A DNA stretch of 64,000 nt from Streptomyces massasporeus (GTDB taxonomy: Bacteria > Actinomycetota > Actinomycetes > Streptomycetales > Streptomycetaceae): contig NZ_BMSE01000008.1 in the NCBI RefSeq assembly GCF_014648995.1, forward strand, positions 124,001 to 188,000, in the 5' to 3' direction. Positions 1 through 7,993 of the stretch are shown in pieces. The notes beneath the pieces are model-generated. The model saw nothing but the letters and a program-made list of their open reading frames with translations. It had not been told where the DNA came from and did no database searches. Numbering within the stretch: position 1 is the first letter of the stretch; every line of letters starts with the position of its first letter. The position numbers were made by a program, and so were the translations under genes.

Positions 1-1
1 G

Positions 2-382
2 ACGATGTCCCTGCTCGGGCTGGTGCGGCACCTGACCGAGGAGGAGCGGCACGTCCGCCGGGTGATGGCCGGAGAGGACGCGCCGAAGCTGTACCGCACG
101 GCGGAGGACCGGGACGGCGACTTCAACGGCGCGGTCGCCGACCCGGCGGTCGTGGACGCGGCCTGGCGGCAATGGCGTACCGAGGCCGAGCGCACCGACC
201 GCTACCTGGCCGGCATCGCCGACCTCGCCACCCGCAACGCCGGCCACTCGGACTTCGGCCCCGAACCCGGCGGACAGATCCAGCTCCGCGACCTCCTGGT
301 CGCGCAGATCGCCGAGTACGCACGGCACTGCGGCCACGCCGACCTCCTGCGCGAACGCATCGACGGCCGCGTCGGGCAGTGA
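2..382 (+). CDS. DinB/DUF664-family protein, 5' truncated by window edge
   Basis: C-terminal part of a DinB-like four-helix-bundle protein (DUF664 type); the reading frame runs off the left edge, so the start is outside the window. The visible 5' segment SLLGLVRHLTEEERHV is the typical helix of this family, and two His near the end (EYARHCGHADLLRERIDG) match the metal-binding C-terminal helix. Actinobacterial members are often mycothiol-dependent transferases or uncharacterised metal proteins; no substrate can be inferred. It lies 110 bp upstream of the DGPF/sigma pair, in the same direction, without overlap. Confidence 0.8.
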   Translation, partial: TMSLLGLVRHLTEEERHVRRVMAGEDAPKLYRTAEDRDGDFNGAVADPAVVDAAWRQWRTEAERTDRYLAGIADLATRNAGHSDFGPEPGGQIQLRDLLVAQIAEYARHCGHADLLRERIDGRVGQ

Positions 383-492
383 GCGAAAACTTCTGAGAAA
401 AAAGTTCGGCGGCGATGTCGAGAACCCGCGTCCGGCTCCGTCCCCGGGGTGAAGGCGGCCAGGATGGGTCGCACAGGACCGAGGAGAAGACG

Positions 493-915
493 ATGGCCAA
501 GTACCTGCTTCTGAAGCACTACCGCGGCGCCCCGGCAGCGGTCAACGACGTGCCCATGGACCAGTGGACGCCGGAGGAGATCTCCGCGCACATCCAGTAC
601 ATGAACGACTTCGCGGCCCGGCTGGAGAAGACCGGCGAGTTCGTCGACGGTCAGGCGCTGGCCCCCGAGGGCTCATGGGTCCGGTACGACGGTGAGGGGC
701 GCCCGCCGGTCACCGACGGCCCGTTCGCCGAGACCAAGGATCTCATCGCCGGCTGGATGATCATCGACGTCGACAACCACGAGCGGGCCGTCGAGCTCGC
801 GGGGGAGCTGTCCGCCGCTCCCGGCGCGGGCGGGAAGCCGATCCACGAGTGGCTGGAGGTGCGTCCGTTCCTGACCGCGCCGCCCACCATCCCGGAGTGC
901 TCCGTCCATGGATGA
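493..915 (+). CDS. YCII-related DGPF-domain protein, partner of ECF42 sigma factor
   Basis: A 140-aa protein of the YCII/DGPF family. The signature TDGPFAETKDLIAGW lies near the middle and the ferredoxin-like fold covers most of the chain. The ATG at 493 is preceded by gaggagaag, a good ribosome binding site; a longer frame exists upstream but has no site. The stop overlaps the start of the sigma-factor gene by 8 bp, so the two are translationally linked. DGPF proteins are the conserved partners of ECF42 sigma factors and are thought to be part of their regulon; their biochemical activity is not known. Confidence 0.88.
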   Translation: MAKYLLLKHYRGAPAAVNDVPMDQWTPEEISAHIQYMNDFAARLEKTGEFVDGQALAPEGSWVRYDGEGRPPVTDGPFAETKDLIAGWMIIDVDNHERAVELAGELSAAPGAGGKPIHEWLEVRPFLTAPPTIPECSVHG

Positions 916-2053
916 GGCACTGCTGCGCAGCCTCACCCCGAGCGTGCTCACGATCCTCGTCCGCCGCGGAGCCGACTTCGCGGCGGCCGAGGACGCCGTG
1001 CAGGACGCACTGATCGAGGCGCTCCGCGTGTGGCCGGCCGACCCTCCCCGGGACGCGAAGGGCTGGCTGGTCACCGCGGCCTGGCGCAAGTTCCTCGACC
1101 AGGCGCGGGCGGACAGTGCCCGCCGCCGGCGTGAGGACCTGGTCGACGAGGAGCCGGCGCCCGGGCCCATGCCCGACGTGGACGACACCCTCCAGCTCTA
1201 TTTCCTGTGCGCCCACCCCTCATTGACGCCCTCGTCGGCGGTCGCGCTCACGCTGCGCGCCGTCGGCGGGCTCACCACGCGGCAGATCGCTGACGCCTAC
1301 CTGGTGCCCGAGGCGACCATGGCGCAGCGCATCAGCCGTGCCAAGCGCACCGTCTCCGGCGTGCGGTTCGACCAGCCCGGCGATGTCGCGACCGTGCTGC
1401 GCGTCCTCTACCTGGTCTTCAACGAGGGCTACTCCGGCGACGTCGACCTCTCCGCCGAGGCCATCCGGCTCACCCGGCAGCTCGCGGGCACGATCGACCA
1501 CCCCGAGGTGGCGGGGCTGCTGGCGCTCATGCTGCTCCACCACGCTCGGCGCGCCGGCCGTACCGCGCCCGACGGCAGTCTGGTGCCGCTCGCCGAGCAG
1601 GACCGCAGCCGGTGGGACACCGCGGCCATCGCCGAGGGCATCGGGATCCTGCAGGCGGCACTCGCCCGCGACCGGCTGGGCGAGTTCCAGGCCCAGGCCG
1701 CCATCGCGGCGCTGCACGCCGACGCGTTCACCGCCGAGGAGACCGACTGGGTGCAGATCGTGGAGTGGTACGACGAACTGCTGCGCCTGACGGACAACCC
1801 GGTCGTCCGGCTCAACCGCGCGGTGGCCGTGGGCGAGGCCGACGGACCGCGCGCGGGACTGGCGGCGCTCGCGGCGCTGGACGACTCGCTGCCCCGTCAC
1901 ACCGCCGTGGCGGCGTACCTCCACGAGCGCGACGGCGACCCGGAAACGGCCGCCCGTCTGTACTCCGAGGCGGCCCGCAAGGCTCCCCACCTCGCCGAAC
2001 GCGACTATCTGACCCGCCAGGCGGCCCGCCTCAACGCCGACCGGCGCCGCTGA
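908..2053 (+). CDS. ECF42-type RNA polymerase sigma factor with long C-terminal extension
   Basis: A 381-aa sigma-70 family protein. Residues 1-75 carry region 2 (FAAAEDAVQDALIEALRVWP), about 100-155 carry region 4 with its helix-turn-helix (GLTTRQIADAYLVPEATMAQ), and about 160-381 form the long DUF6596/TPR-like extension typical of ECF42. In this group the extension is fused to the sigma factor and needed for activity, with no classical anti-sigma factor; none is seen here. The start codon lies inside the preceding DGPF gene, which fits the conserved sigma-DGPF arrangement. The signal is unknown. Confidence 0.9.
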   Translation: MDEALLRSLTPSVLTILVRRGADFAAAEDAVQDALIEALRVWPADPPRDAKGWLVTAAWRKFLDQARADSARRRREDLVDEEPAPGPMPDVDDTLQLYFLCAHPSLTPSSAVALTLRAVGGLTTRQIADAYLVPEATMAQRISRAKRTVSGVRFDQPGDVATVLRVLYLVFNEGYSGDVDLSAEAIRLTRQLAGTIDHPEVAGLLALMLLHHARRAGRTAPDGSLVPLAEQDRSRWDTAAIAEGIGILQAALARDRLGEFQAQAAIAALHADAFTAEETDWVQIVEWYDELLRLTDNPVVRLNRAVAVGEADGPRAGLAALAALDDSLPRHTAVAAYLHERDGDPETAARLYSEAARKAPHLAERDYLTRQAARLNADRRR

Positions 2054-2089
2054 CGGGCCGCACGCGGCAGGTCACTCGACGGTCACAGG

Positions 2090-2341
2090 TCACTTGACGG
2101 ACAACGGCACAGGGTGCACCTCGTCCGCCATGTGCCCGGCCCGCTCGTGAATGCGCTGGACCGCTTCGGCCGAGGGTGCCTCGGAGAGACAGTAGACGTG
2201 GCCGGACTCCGGGTCCGCCCAGGCCATCTCGAAGTGGACCTGCTCGTCCTTCTCTATGGCGAGGTCCGCGTTGTGGGCTTCACGGAGCTGTTCCTCCGTG
2301 ATGCCTTTCATGCCGCGATGGACATCCATGAACTTGGGCAT
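2090..2341 (-). CDS. SCO4226-like nickel-binding protein (DUF4242)
   Basis: An 83-aa protein of the DUF4242 family with a ferredoxin-like fold. Its closest characterised relative, from memory, is the S. coelicolor nickel-binding protein SCO4226. Possible ligands are the His in MDVHRGMKGI, YCLSEAP Cys and the C-terminal HERAGHMADEVHP His cluster. The ATG at 2341 follows aaggagacgc, a strong ribosome binding site; the longer open frame upstream is spurious. It sits just downstream, on the same strand, of a very Cys-rich small protein, suggesting a local metal-handling unit. Confidence 0.82.
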   Translation of the reverse strand: MPKFMDVHRGMKGITEEQLREAHNADLAIEKDEQVHFEMAWADPESGHVYCLSEAPSAEAVQRIHERAGHMADEVHPVPLSVK

Positions 2342-2504
2342 GCCGCGCGTCTCCTTCCCGGCACGGCGCCGGCCGGCGTCGCCTTGCCTCCCTCCCATGC
2401 TCCGCCCGTACGGCCACGGGGGCGACCCCACGCCGCAGGGCCCGGCGAGACCGCCGGGCCCTGCGGGTCGTACGAACTCCAGGTCGTACGACAACGCGTC
2501 GGCG

Positions 2505-2660
2505 TCAGCCGCACTGGCAGGGGCTGCCCGACTGGCAACCGCAGCCGCAGCCCGAGCCGCAGCCGCACGCGGCGATCAGGGGAAGGCTCCTGATCTCGAC
2601 GGGCTGCTCGGTCTCGCGCTGCCGGGCGGGGTCGGGCGTCGTACTGGGGGATTCGGCCAT
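2505..2660 (-). CDS. Cys-rich 51-aa peptide, metallothionein-like tail
   Basis: A 51-aa protein whose last 20 residues read ACGCGSGCGCGCQSGSPCQC, with seven Cys alternating mostly with Gly. The first 30 residues are acidic/polar without Cys. The ATG at 2660 is preceded by gaggaggg, an excellent ribosome binding site, which argues that it is a real gene and not a chance frame. Alternating Cys-X-Cys is characteristic of metal-thiolate peptides; a metallothionein-like role or a metal donor to the adjacent nickel-binding protein is inference. It could alternatively be a modified (RiPP-like) precursor, but no maturase is near. Confidence 0.6.
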   Translation of the reverse strand: MAESPSTTPDPARQRETEQPVEIRSLPLIAACGCGSGCGCGCQSGSPCQCG

Positions 2661-2764
2661 GGGTCCCTCCTCGAGGCTGGTGCCTGTGCCCATTGGATGC
2701 CCGTTCCGCTGGGCGCATCAACGGCGCACTGAGGCGCCCACGCGCCCCAGCCGATCCCTGTCCG

Positions 2765-2822
2765 CCCCCGGCACCCGCCCCCGGCACCCGCCCCCGGCAC
2801 CCGCCCCCGGCACCCGCCCCCG
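2765..2822. repeat. 13-bp tandem repeat (cccccggcacccg), four units
   Basis: Four perfect copies of a 13-bp unit and a partial fifth lie between the Cys-rich peptide and the 3' end of phoU. 13 is not a multiple of three and no supported frame uses it, so it is non-coding. It is a variable-number repeat candidate. Confidence 0.85.
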
Positions 2823-2868
2823 GGTCGGCGCCCTGCTCCCGCCCCGGCCGGCGCCCGGCACGGCCCCG

Positions 2869-3570
2869 TCAGGCGCTCTCGGCCCCCGAAACCGCCTGGA
2901 TCTCCGGCTGCGCGTCCGTCTGGAGCTCGTCCGCGTGCTCACCCGTCACCAGGTACACCACACGCTTGGCGACCGACACCGCGTGGTCGGCGAACCGCTC
3001 GTAGTAGCGGCCGAGCAGCGTGACGTCCACGGCCGTCTCGATGCCGTGCTTCCAGCGGTCGTCCATCAGGTGCTGGAAGAGGGTGCGGTGCAGCAGGTCC
3101 ATCTCGTCGTCGTCCTGCTCCAGCTGGAGCGCCAGGTCGACGTCCTTGGTGACGATCACCTCGGCGGCCTTCGCCATCAGGCGCTGCGCGAGCTGGCCCA
3201 TCTCCAGGATGGTGGCGTGCAGGTCGCTCGGGACCGCGCGGTCCGGGTAGCGCAGGCGCGCGAGCTTCGCCACGTGCTGGGCGAGGTCGCCCGAGCGCTC
3301 CAGGTCGGCCGACATCCGCAGCGACGTGACGACGATGCGCAGGTCCGTCGCCACCGGCTGCTGCCGCGCCAGCAGGGCTATGGCCCGGGCCTCCAGGTCG
3401 TGCTGGAGCTCGTCGACCTTCTGGTCGGCCTCGATGACGGCCTCGGCCAGCTTCAGATCGGAGTCGAGCATGGCGGTCGTGGCGCGCCCGATCGCCGACC
3501 CGACCAGCCGGGCCATCTCCACCAGACTGTCGCTTATCGAGTCCAGTTCCTCGTGGTACGCGTCCCGCAT
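2869..3570 (-). CDS. phoU: Phosphate signalling protein PhoU
   Basis: A 233-aa PhoU with two three-helix repeats. The metal-binding motifs are recognisable as DLERSGDLAQHVAKLA in repeat 1 and YERFADHAVSVAKR in repeat 2 (E-R-x-x-D). It negatively modulates PhoR-PhoP signalling together with the Pst transporter. The ATG at 3570 is preceded by gagaggga; the upstream in-frame extension is rejected as Pro-rich noise. It is transcribed divergently from phoR-phoP across a 266-bp region carrying a PHO-box candidate, the conserved Streptomyces arrangement. Confidence 0.96.
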   Translation of the reverse strand: MRDAYHEELDSISDSLVEMARLVGSAIGRATTAMLDSDLKLAEAVIEADQKVDELQHDLEARAIALLARQQPVATDLRIVVTSLRMSADLERSGDLAQHVAKLARLRYPDRAVPSDLHATILEMGQLAQRLMAKAAEVIVTKDVDLALQLEQDDDEMDLLHRTLFQHLMDDRWKHGIETAVDVTLLGRYYERFADHAVSVAKRVVYLVTGEHADELQTDAQPEIQAVSGAESA

Positions 3571-3730
3571 CAGGCTTTCCCTCTCGTGCGTCTGTGTCGG
3601 GGGTTCATCGGGCCGGGGCCCGCCGAACAAGCCGGGGCCCACCGAACAACCGGCGGTACGACCGTCGTATTACCAACGGTCCGAACCCCACGCTCCCACG
3701 TTCCGCCCCGTACGCGTCCGTTTCCGTCAT

Positions 3731-3763
3731 CCCAAATGAACCAATACTGGCTCCAAGGTGAAC
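3731..3763 (-). promoter_or_regulatory. PHO box candidate between phoU and phoR
   Basis: Read on the minus strand the site is gttcaccttgg, then an 11-nt unit, then gttcatttggg: three 11-bp direct-repeat units with the GTTCA head repeated at 22-bp spacing. This matches the known Streptomyces PhoP operator layout (11-nt repeats, GTTCACC consensus). It lies 74 bp before the phoR start and about 160 bp before phoU, so it could serve both. Confidence 0.65.
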
Positions 3764-3836
3764 TCTGGGCGACGAGTGTTCGAGCTCGCACCCCGACGGC
3801 TGTGGAGGGTGCCCGAGCCATGCCTAACCTGGGTGC

Positions 3837-5129
3837 ATGGACGTGAACGCGGCGGTTGCCGCAGCGGCAGCGATCGCCGGGGTGCTCACCGGTGTCATCG
3901 CCGTGCTGGCGTTCCGGTGGAGTGAGCGCGAGCAGAAGCGCCCCACCCGTAGCTCCCTGCACACCGACGCGGTGCTCCCGCCGGGCGTGGACACCGTCCT
4001 GTCGGTCCTCAGGTCGTCCGCCGTCGTCCTCGACGAGGCGGACGCCGTGGTCAAGGCCAGCTCGGCGGCGTACGCCCTCGGCCTGGTCCGCGGCGGCAAG
4101 CTCGCCGTCGAGCCGATGCTGCAGATGGCCAGGGACACCCGCCGGGACGGCGAGATACGCCAGGTCGAGCTCGATCTGCCACGGCGCGGCACCGGACGCG
4201 GAGAGGCCCTGGCCGTCTCCGCGCGGGTCGCGCCGCTCGGCTCCCGGCTGGTGCTGCTGCTCGTGGAGGACCTGACCGAGGCCCGCCGCATCGAGGCGGT
4301 CCGGCGCGACTTCGTCGCCAACGTGAGCCACGAGCTGAAGACGCCGGTGGGCGCCCTCTCGCTGCTCTCCGAGGCTGTGATGGACGCGTCCGACGACCCC
4401 GAGGCCGTCGAGCGGTTCGCCGGACGCATGCAGATCGAGGCCACCCGGCTGACCAGCCTGGTGCAGGAGCTCATCGACCTCTCACGGGTGCAGAACGACG
4501 ACCCGCTGGAGGACGCCGAGCCGGTCCGCGTCGACGAGCTCGTCGCCGAGGCCGTCGACCGCTGCCGGCACCAGGCCGGCGCCAAACAGATCACCATGGC
4601 CGCGGGCGGGGCCGCAGACCTGCGCGTCTGGGGAAACCGCGGCCAGCTCGCCGCCGCCCTCGGCAACCTCGTCGAGAACGCGGTCAACTACTCGCCCGCC
4701 CGCACCCGCGTCGGCATTGCGGCCCGCAGTGTGAACGCGCCCGGCGGGGACCACATCGAGATCGCCGTCACCGACCAGGGCATCGGCATCTCCGACAAGG
4801 ACAAGGAGCGCATCTTCGAGCGCTTCTACCGCGTCGACCCGGCCCGCTCCCGTGCCACCGGCGGTACGGGACTGGGGCTGGCGATCGTGAAGCACGTGGC
4901 CGCCTCGCACGGCGGGGAGGTCGCGGTGTGGAGCGCCGAAGGCCAGGGCTCCACCTTCACCCTGCGGCTGCCGGAGGCCGGTGCGGCCCGCGACCGCGCA
5001 CATCAGCAGACCGCCCGACACGAGCGCGCAGGAGGCGCGGGCCTCGACGAGGAGGCCGGGCGGTCCACCCCCACATCCCCCGAATCAACCGCGTACGAAA
5101 CGCTTCCCGCCCCGGAGGTCCTTCCGTGA
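3837..5129 (+). CDS. phoR: Phosphate-responsive sensor histidine kinase PhoR
   Basis: A 430-aa membrane kinase: one N-terminal transmembrane helix (about residues 5-26), a degenerate PAS-like region, a HisKA domain with the phospho-acceptor in VSHELKTPVG (His165), and an HATPase_c domain with N box (GNLVENAVNYSP), G1 (DQGIGI), F (IFERFYRVD) and G2 (GTGLGLAIVK) boxes. The C-terminal 60 residues are polar and low-complexity. Its stop overlaps the phoP GTG start by 4 bp (GTGA). It responds to phosphate limitation and phosphorylates PhoP; in Streptomyces this pair also affects antibiotic production. Confidence 0.96.
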   Translation: MDVNAAVAAAAAIAGVLTGVIAVLAFRWSEREQKRPTRSSLHTDAVLPPGVDTVLSVLRSSAVVLDEADAVVKASSAAYALGLVRGGKLAVEPMLQMARDTRRDGEIRQVELDLPRRGTGRGEALAVSARVAPLGSRLVLLLVEDLTEARRIEAVRRDFVANVSHELKTPVGALSLLSEAVMDASDDPEAVERFAGRMQIEATRLTSLVQELIDLSRVQNDDPLEDAEPVRVDELVAEAVDRCRHQAGAKQITMAAGGAADLRVWGNRGQLAAALGNLVENAVNYSPARTRVGIAARSVNAPGGDHIEIAVTDQGIGISDKDKERIFERFYRVDPARSRATGGTGLGLAIVKHVAASHGGEVAVWSAEGQGSTFTLRLPEAGAARDRAHQQTARHERAGGAGLDEEAGRSTPTSPESTAYETLPAPEVLP

Positions 5130-5806
5130 CCCGAGTGCTCGTCGTCGAGGACGAGGAGTCCTTCTCCGACGCCCTGTCGTACATGCTCCGCAAGGAGGGC
5201 TTCGAGGTCGCCGTCGCGACCACCGGGCCCGACGGACTCGATGAGTTCGAGCGCAACGGCGCCGACCTCGTCCTCCTCGACCTGATGCTGCCCGGCCTGC
5301 CGGGCACCGAGGTGTGCCGCCAGCTGCGTGGCCGTTCCAACGTCCCCGTCATCATGGTGACCGCCAAGGACAGTGAGATCGACAAGGTCGTCGGGCTGGA
5401 GATAGGAGCCGACGACTACGTCACCAAGCCGTTCTCCTCGCGCGAGCTGGTCGCGCGCATCCGTGCGGTGCTGCGCCGCCGCGGCGAGCCCGAGGAGGTC
5501 ACCCCGGCGGCCCTGGAGGCCGGTCCGGTCCGCATGGACGTCGACCGGCACGTGGTCACCGTCGGCGGCACCAAGATCGACCTGCCGCTGAAGGAGTTCG
5601 ACCTGCTGGAGATGCTGCTGCGCAACGCCGGCCGCGTCCTGACCCGCATGCAGCTCATCGACCGCGTCTGGGGTGCCGACTACGTCGGTGACACCAAGAC
5701 CCTCGACGTCCACGTCAAGCGGCTGCGCGCCAAGATCGAGCCGGACCCGGGGGCCCCGCGCTACCTGGTGACGGTCCGCGGCCTCGGCTACAAGTTCGAG
5801 CCGTAG
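5126..5806 (+). CDS. phoP: Phosphate regulon response regulator PhoP
   Basis: A 226-aa OmpR/PhoB-type regulator. The receiver domain has acidic pocket residues D9/E10, phospho-acceptor D52 in LLDLMLPG and Lys101 in YVTKPF. The C-terminal winged helix ends RYLVTVRGLGYKFEP. The GTG at 5126 forms a GTGA overlap with the phoR stop, so the much longer upstream frame is not used. A strong hairpin 28 bp after the stop ends the operon. It binds 11-bp direct-repeat PHO boxes such as the one upstream of phoR. Confidence 0.97.
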   Translation: MTRVLVVEDEESFSDALSYMLRKEGFEVAVATTGPDGLDEFERNGADLVLLDLMLPGLPGTEVCRQLRGRSNVPVIMVTAKDSEIDKVVGLEIGADDYVTKPFSSRELVARIRAVLRRRGEPEEVTPAALEAGPVRMDVDRHVVTVGGTKIDLPLKEFDLLEMLLRNAGRVLTRMQLIDRVWGADYVGDTKTLDVHVKRLRAKIEPDPGAPRYLVTVRGLGYKFEP

Positions 5807-5833
5807 ACCGGCCGCGCACGACGGCAGAACAGA

Positions 5834-5875
5834 ACGAAGGGCGGGACCTCCCCTCGGGGAGGTCCCGCCCTTCGT
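5834..5875. terminator. Strong hairpin between convergent phoP and lipoprotein gene
   Basis: Near-perfect inverted repeat with about 18-bp arms (acgaagggcgggacctcccc and its complement) and a short loop, placed between two convergent genes; probably a bidirectional terminator. Confidence 0.85.
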
Positions 5876-5896
5876 GCCATTCGTTCCAGGACCGGC

Positions 5897-6580
5897 TCAG
5901 TGGCCGGCGCCCGCGCTCGCCGAGGCCGCGTCGCTCGGCGTGCCGGACGCCTCGTGGCCACCCGGCGTCTCACCGCCCGCGGGGCTCTCCGGCGCGCCCG
6001 AGGCACCCTCGGCCGGGGAACCGGACGGCGACCCGGACGGGGACGACGACGCACCCGGCGCGGCCGGGACCTCGGACGGGCCCCACTCCTTGAAGTAGTG
6101 CTCGGCGGGGACGACGAACGCGCGCAGGCTCACGGCACCCGTCTTGCTGAAGGTGAAGGTGACCTTCTGGGCGTTGCCGTCCTGCACTGCCTCACGGCTG
6201 CTCGGCAGCATCGCCGTGGCGTTGTCCTTGCCGCCCAGGATCAGCGAGCCACCAGGCGGGATGCTGAGGCTGCCGCCCTTGGCGGGCTTGAGCTCGGCGG
6301 TCTTGCCGGTGCCGGGGAGAGTGATGGACTCCAGCGTCTCGGCGCTCTTGCCGGAGTTGAACAGGGTCGCGGAGACCGCGGCCGGGCCCGTCGACTCGAG
6401 GTCGGGCTGCGTGATGACGATGGCGTTCTGGACCTTGATGTCGCCGACGCTCGTGGCCGCGTTGTCCGGCTGGATCTCCAGGGTCTGAGCGTTGTTGCCG
6501 GCGCCGCACGCGGCGAGCGAGGCGATCGAGAACGCGGTGACGACGGCGGCGAGGGCACCGCGTCGAAGGCTGCTGCTCAC
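5897..6580 (-). CDS. Secreted lipoprotein of unknown function
   Basis: A 227-aa predicted lipoprotein: basic start, hydrophobic core and lipobox SLAAC, so Cys24 or 25 would be lipidated. Residues about 35-165 form a beta-rich domain containing TSVGDIKVQNAIVI and a late SLRAFVVPAEHY, resembling the DUF461 group of actinobacterial lipoproteins. The C-terminal 55 residues are a low-complexity Ser/Gly/Pro/Ala tail, ending in His. The GTG at 6580 was chosen because it places the signal peptide at the N-terminus; longer frames are not credible. No catalytic motif is seen. Confidence 0.8.
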   Translation of the reverse strand: MSSSLRRGALAAVVTAFSIASLAACGAGNNAQTLEIQPDNAATSVGDIKVQNAIVITQPDLESTGPAAVSATLFNSGKSAETLESITLPGTGKTAELKPAKGGSLSIPPGGSLILGGKDNATAMLPSSREAVQDGNAQKVTFTFSKTGAVSLRAFVVPAEHYFKEWGPSEVPAAPGASSSPSGSPSGSPAEGASGAPESPAGGETPGGHEASGTPSDAASASAGAGH

Positions 6581-7184
6581 GGCGGCGGCAACTCCTTGAC
6601 TCGAGCGGAGCGGCCGGAAAAGCCGCCCTAAGTGTCTGTCAGCGGGCCTTAGGTTACCGAGCCGTCCTGGTCCGGCCGCACCCGACCCCCCGTCACCGGC
6701 GATCCCACCTGAGTCACACATGACTCCCGGGTCACATTGACGCGGTGCTCGTCCGGCATTCACATAAGAGCCCCGGGCAGTACCGCTAAGAGCCCCGGGC
6801 AGTACCGCAAATGTTCCGTGAAGGAATGCGCGGAGTACCTCGAAATTGATCATCGGCGGCCCGCCGGGGCGGCTGGTGATCAATTCCGGATTCGACCGGA
6901 ACCCGGCTCGGGCCTCCGAACGGAGTAGCGGAAGTCGATCATACGGAACCGGACATATGGGGATGTTCGGCCTTCTGGGGGATGCTCGGGATGCGTGTAA
7001 CGTACGCGTTTCGCTCACCCCGGAGAGCCGCTCCCACCTGCGAATACCTTCTTCCACTCCCTGTCCGAAGCACGTTCCTGTTGGAGTTGTCAAGCCCCGA
7101 GATATGCCCTGACCTGCGAAAACGCCATTCAGAACCCGCAGTTTCCGTGTTACCCTGGATAGCCACGGAAGGGGTACCTGTCAC
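6581..7184. other. 604-bp intergenic region upstream of carD
   Basis: No supported gene. It contains a perfect inverted repeat gagtca-caca-tgactc at 6711-6726 and a tandem 22-bp duplication at 6765-6808, and must carry the divergent promoters of the lipoprotein and carD. The stretch 6809-7160 is less GC-rich than its neighbours. Confidence 0.6.
6765..6808. repeat. Perfect tandem duplication of 22 bp
   Basis: Two abutting identical copies of taagagccccgggcagtacc followed by gc (22 bp each). It lies in the long leader region of carD; a duplicated operator or a replication slip are both possible. Confidence 0.9.
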
Positions 7185-7667
7185 ATGACGTTCAAGGTTG
7201 GCGACACCGTGGTCTATCCCCATCACGGGGCCGCGCTGATCGAGGCTATCGAAACTCGCCAGATCAAAGGCGTGGACAAGACCTACTTGGTGCTGAAGGT
7301 CGCCCAGGGCGACCTGACGGTACGTGTGCCAGCGGACAATGCGGAGTTCGTCGGCGTGCGTGATGTGGTCGGTCAGGACGGGCTGGACCGGGTCTTCGAG
7401 GTGCTGCGCGCGCCGTACGCCGAGGAGCCCACGAACTGGTCCCGTCGATACAAGGCAAACCTGGAGAAGCTCGCCTCGGGCGATGTCATCAAGGTCGCGG
7501 AAGTGGTGCGTGACCTGTGGCGTCGTGAGCGTGAGCGTGGACTCTCCGCCGGTGAGAAGCGCATGCTCGCCAAGGCCCGCCAGATCCTGGTGAGCGAGCT
7601 GGCCCTCGCGGAGAACACCAACGAGGACAAGGCCGAAGCTCTGCTCGACGAGGTTCTCGCCTCCTGA
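7185..7667 (+). CDS. carD: CarD-family transcription initiation regulator
   Basis: A 160-aa CarD/CdnL protein. The N-terminal Tudor-like RNA polymerase interaction domain starts [17 protein letters not shown]; the C-terminal helical DNA-binding domain includes [13 protein letters not shown] and [13 protein letters not shown]. CarD binds the RNA polymerase beta subunit and stabilises open promoter complexes. The ATG at 7185 follows ggaagggg. It precedes ispD-ispF, its usual neighbours in actinobacteria, but a 326-bp gap suggests separate transcription. Confidence 0.95.
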   Translation: MTFKVGDTVVYPHHGAALIEAIETRQIKGVDKTYLVLKVAQGDLTVRVPADNAEFVGVRDVVGQDGLDRVFEVLRAPYAEEPTNWSRRYKANLEKLASGDVIKVAEVVRDLWRRERERGLSAGEKRMLAKARQILVSELALAENTNEDKAEALLDEVLAS

Positions 7668-7993
7668 GGCGAAGCCCGGTCGCTCAGCGCTGTGCTGATC
7701 AAGGCTGATGCTGATCAAGGCTGCTGATCAAGCGCGCGCCTGCACATCGAAATGCCGCGGTGCCCGATGACGAATTCCTTGTCGCCGGGCGCTGCGGCAT
7801 GTTCGTACCCCGATGCCGATGCACCGTCACCCCGGGATGTGTTATCACTCACGCCCCGGTTGTTTGTCTGGCGTGCCGGGCCCGGGCAGCCGGCTCGACC
7901 GGCGTCACGGAAGGGTCCGGTCGAGCGCGTCGCGCCCGGCACTCCTCCAGGCCATACCCACGCCAGGCCAGCACACAAACCTGACAGGAACCG
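7668..7993. other. Intergenic region between carD and ispD
   Basis: No gene supported. It includes three near-perfect copies of gctgatcaagg at 7694-7704, 7710-7720 and 7723-7732 just after carD. The rest presumably holds the ispD promoter; no clear -10/-35 pair could be assigned. Confidence 0.6.

Noticed and set aside
2659-3846. Plus-strand 395-codon frame over phoU
   Set aside because: Antisense of phoU; Val/His/Arg/Gln-rich shadow composition.
4928-5125. N-terminal extension of PhoP upstream of 5126
   Set aside because: It is antisense-like low-complexity sequence overlapping phoR; the GTGA junction at 5126 is the conserved start.
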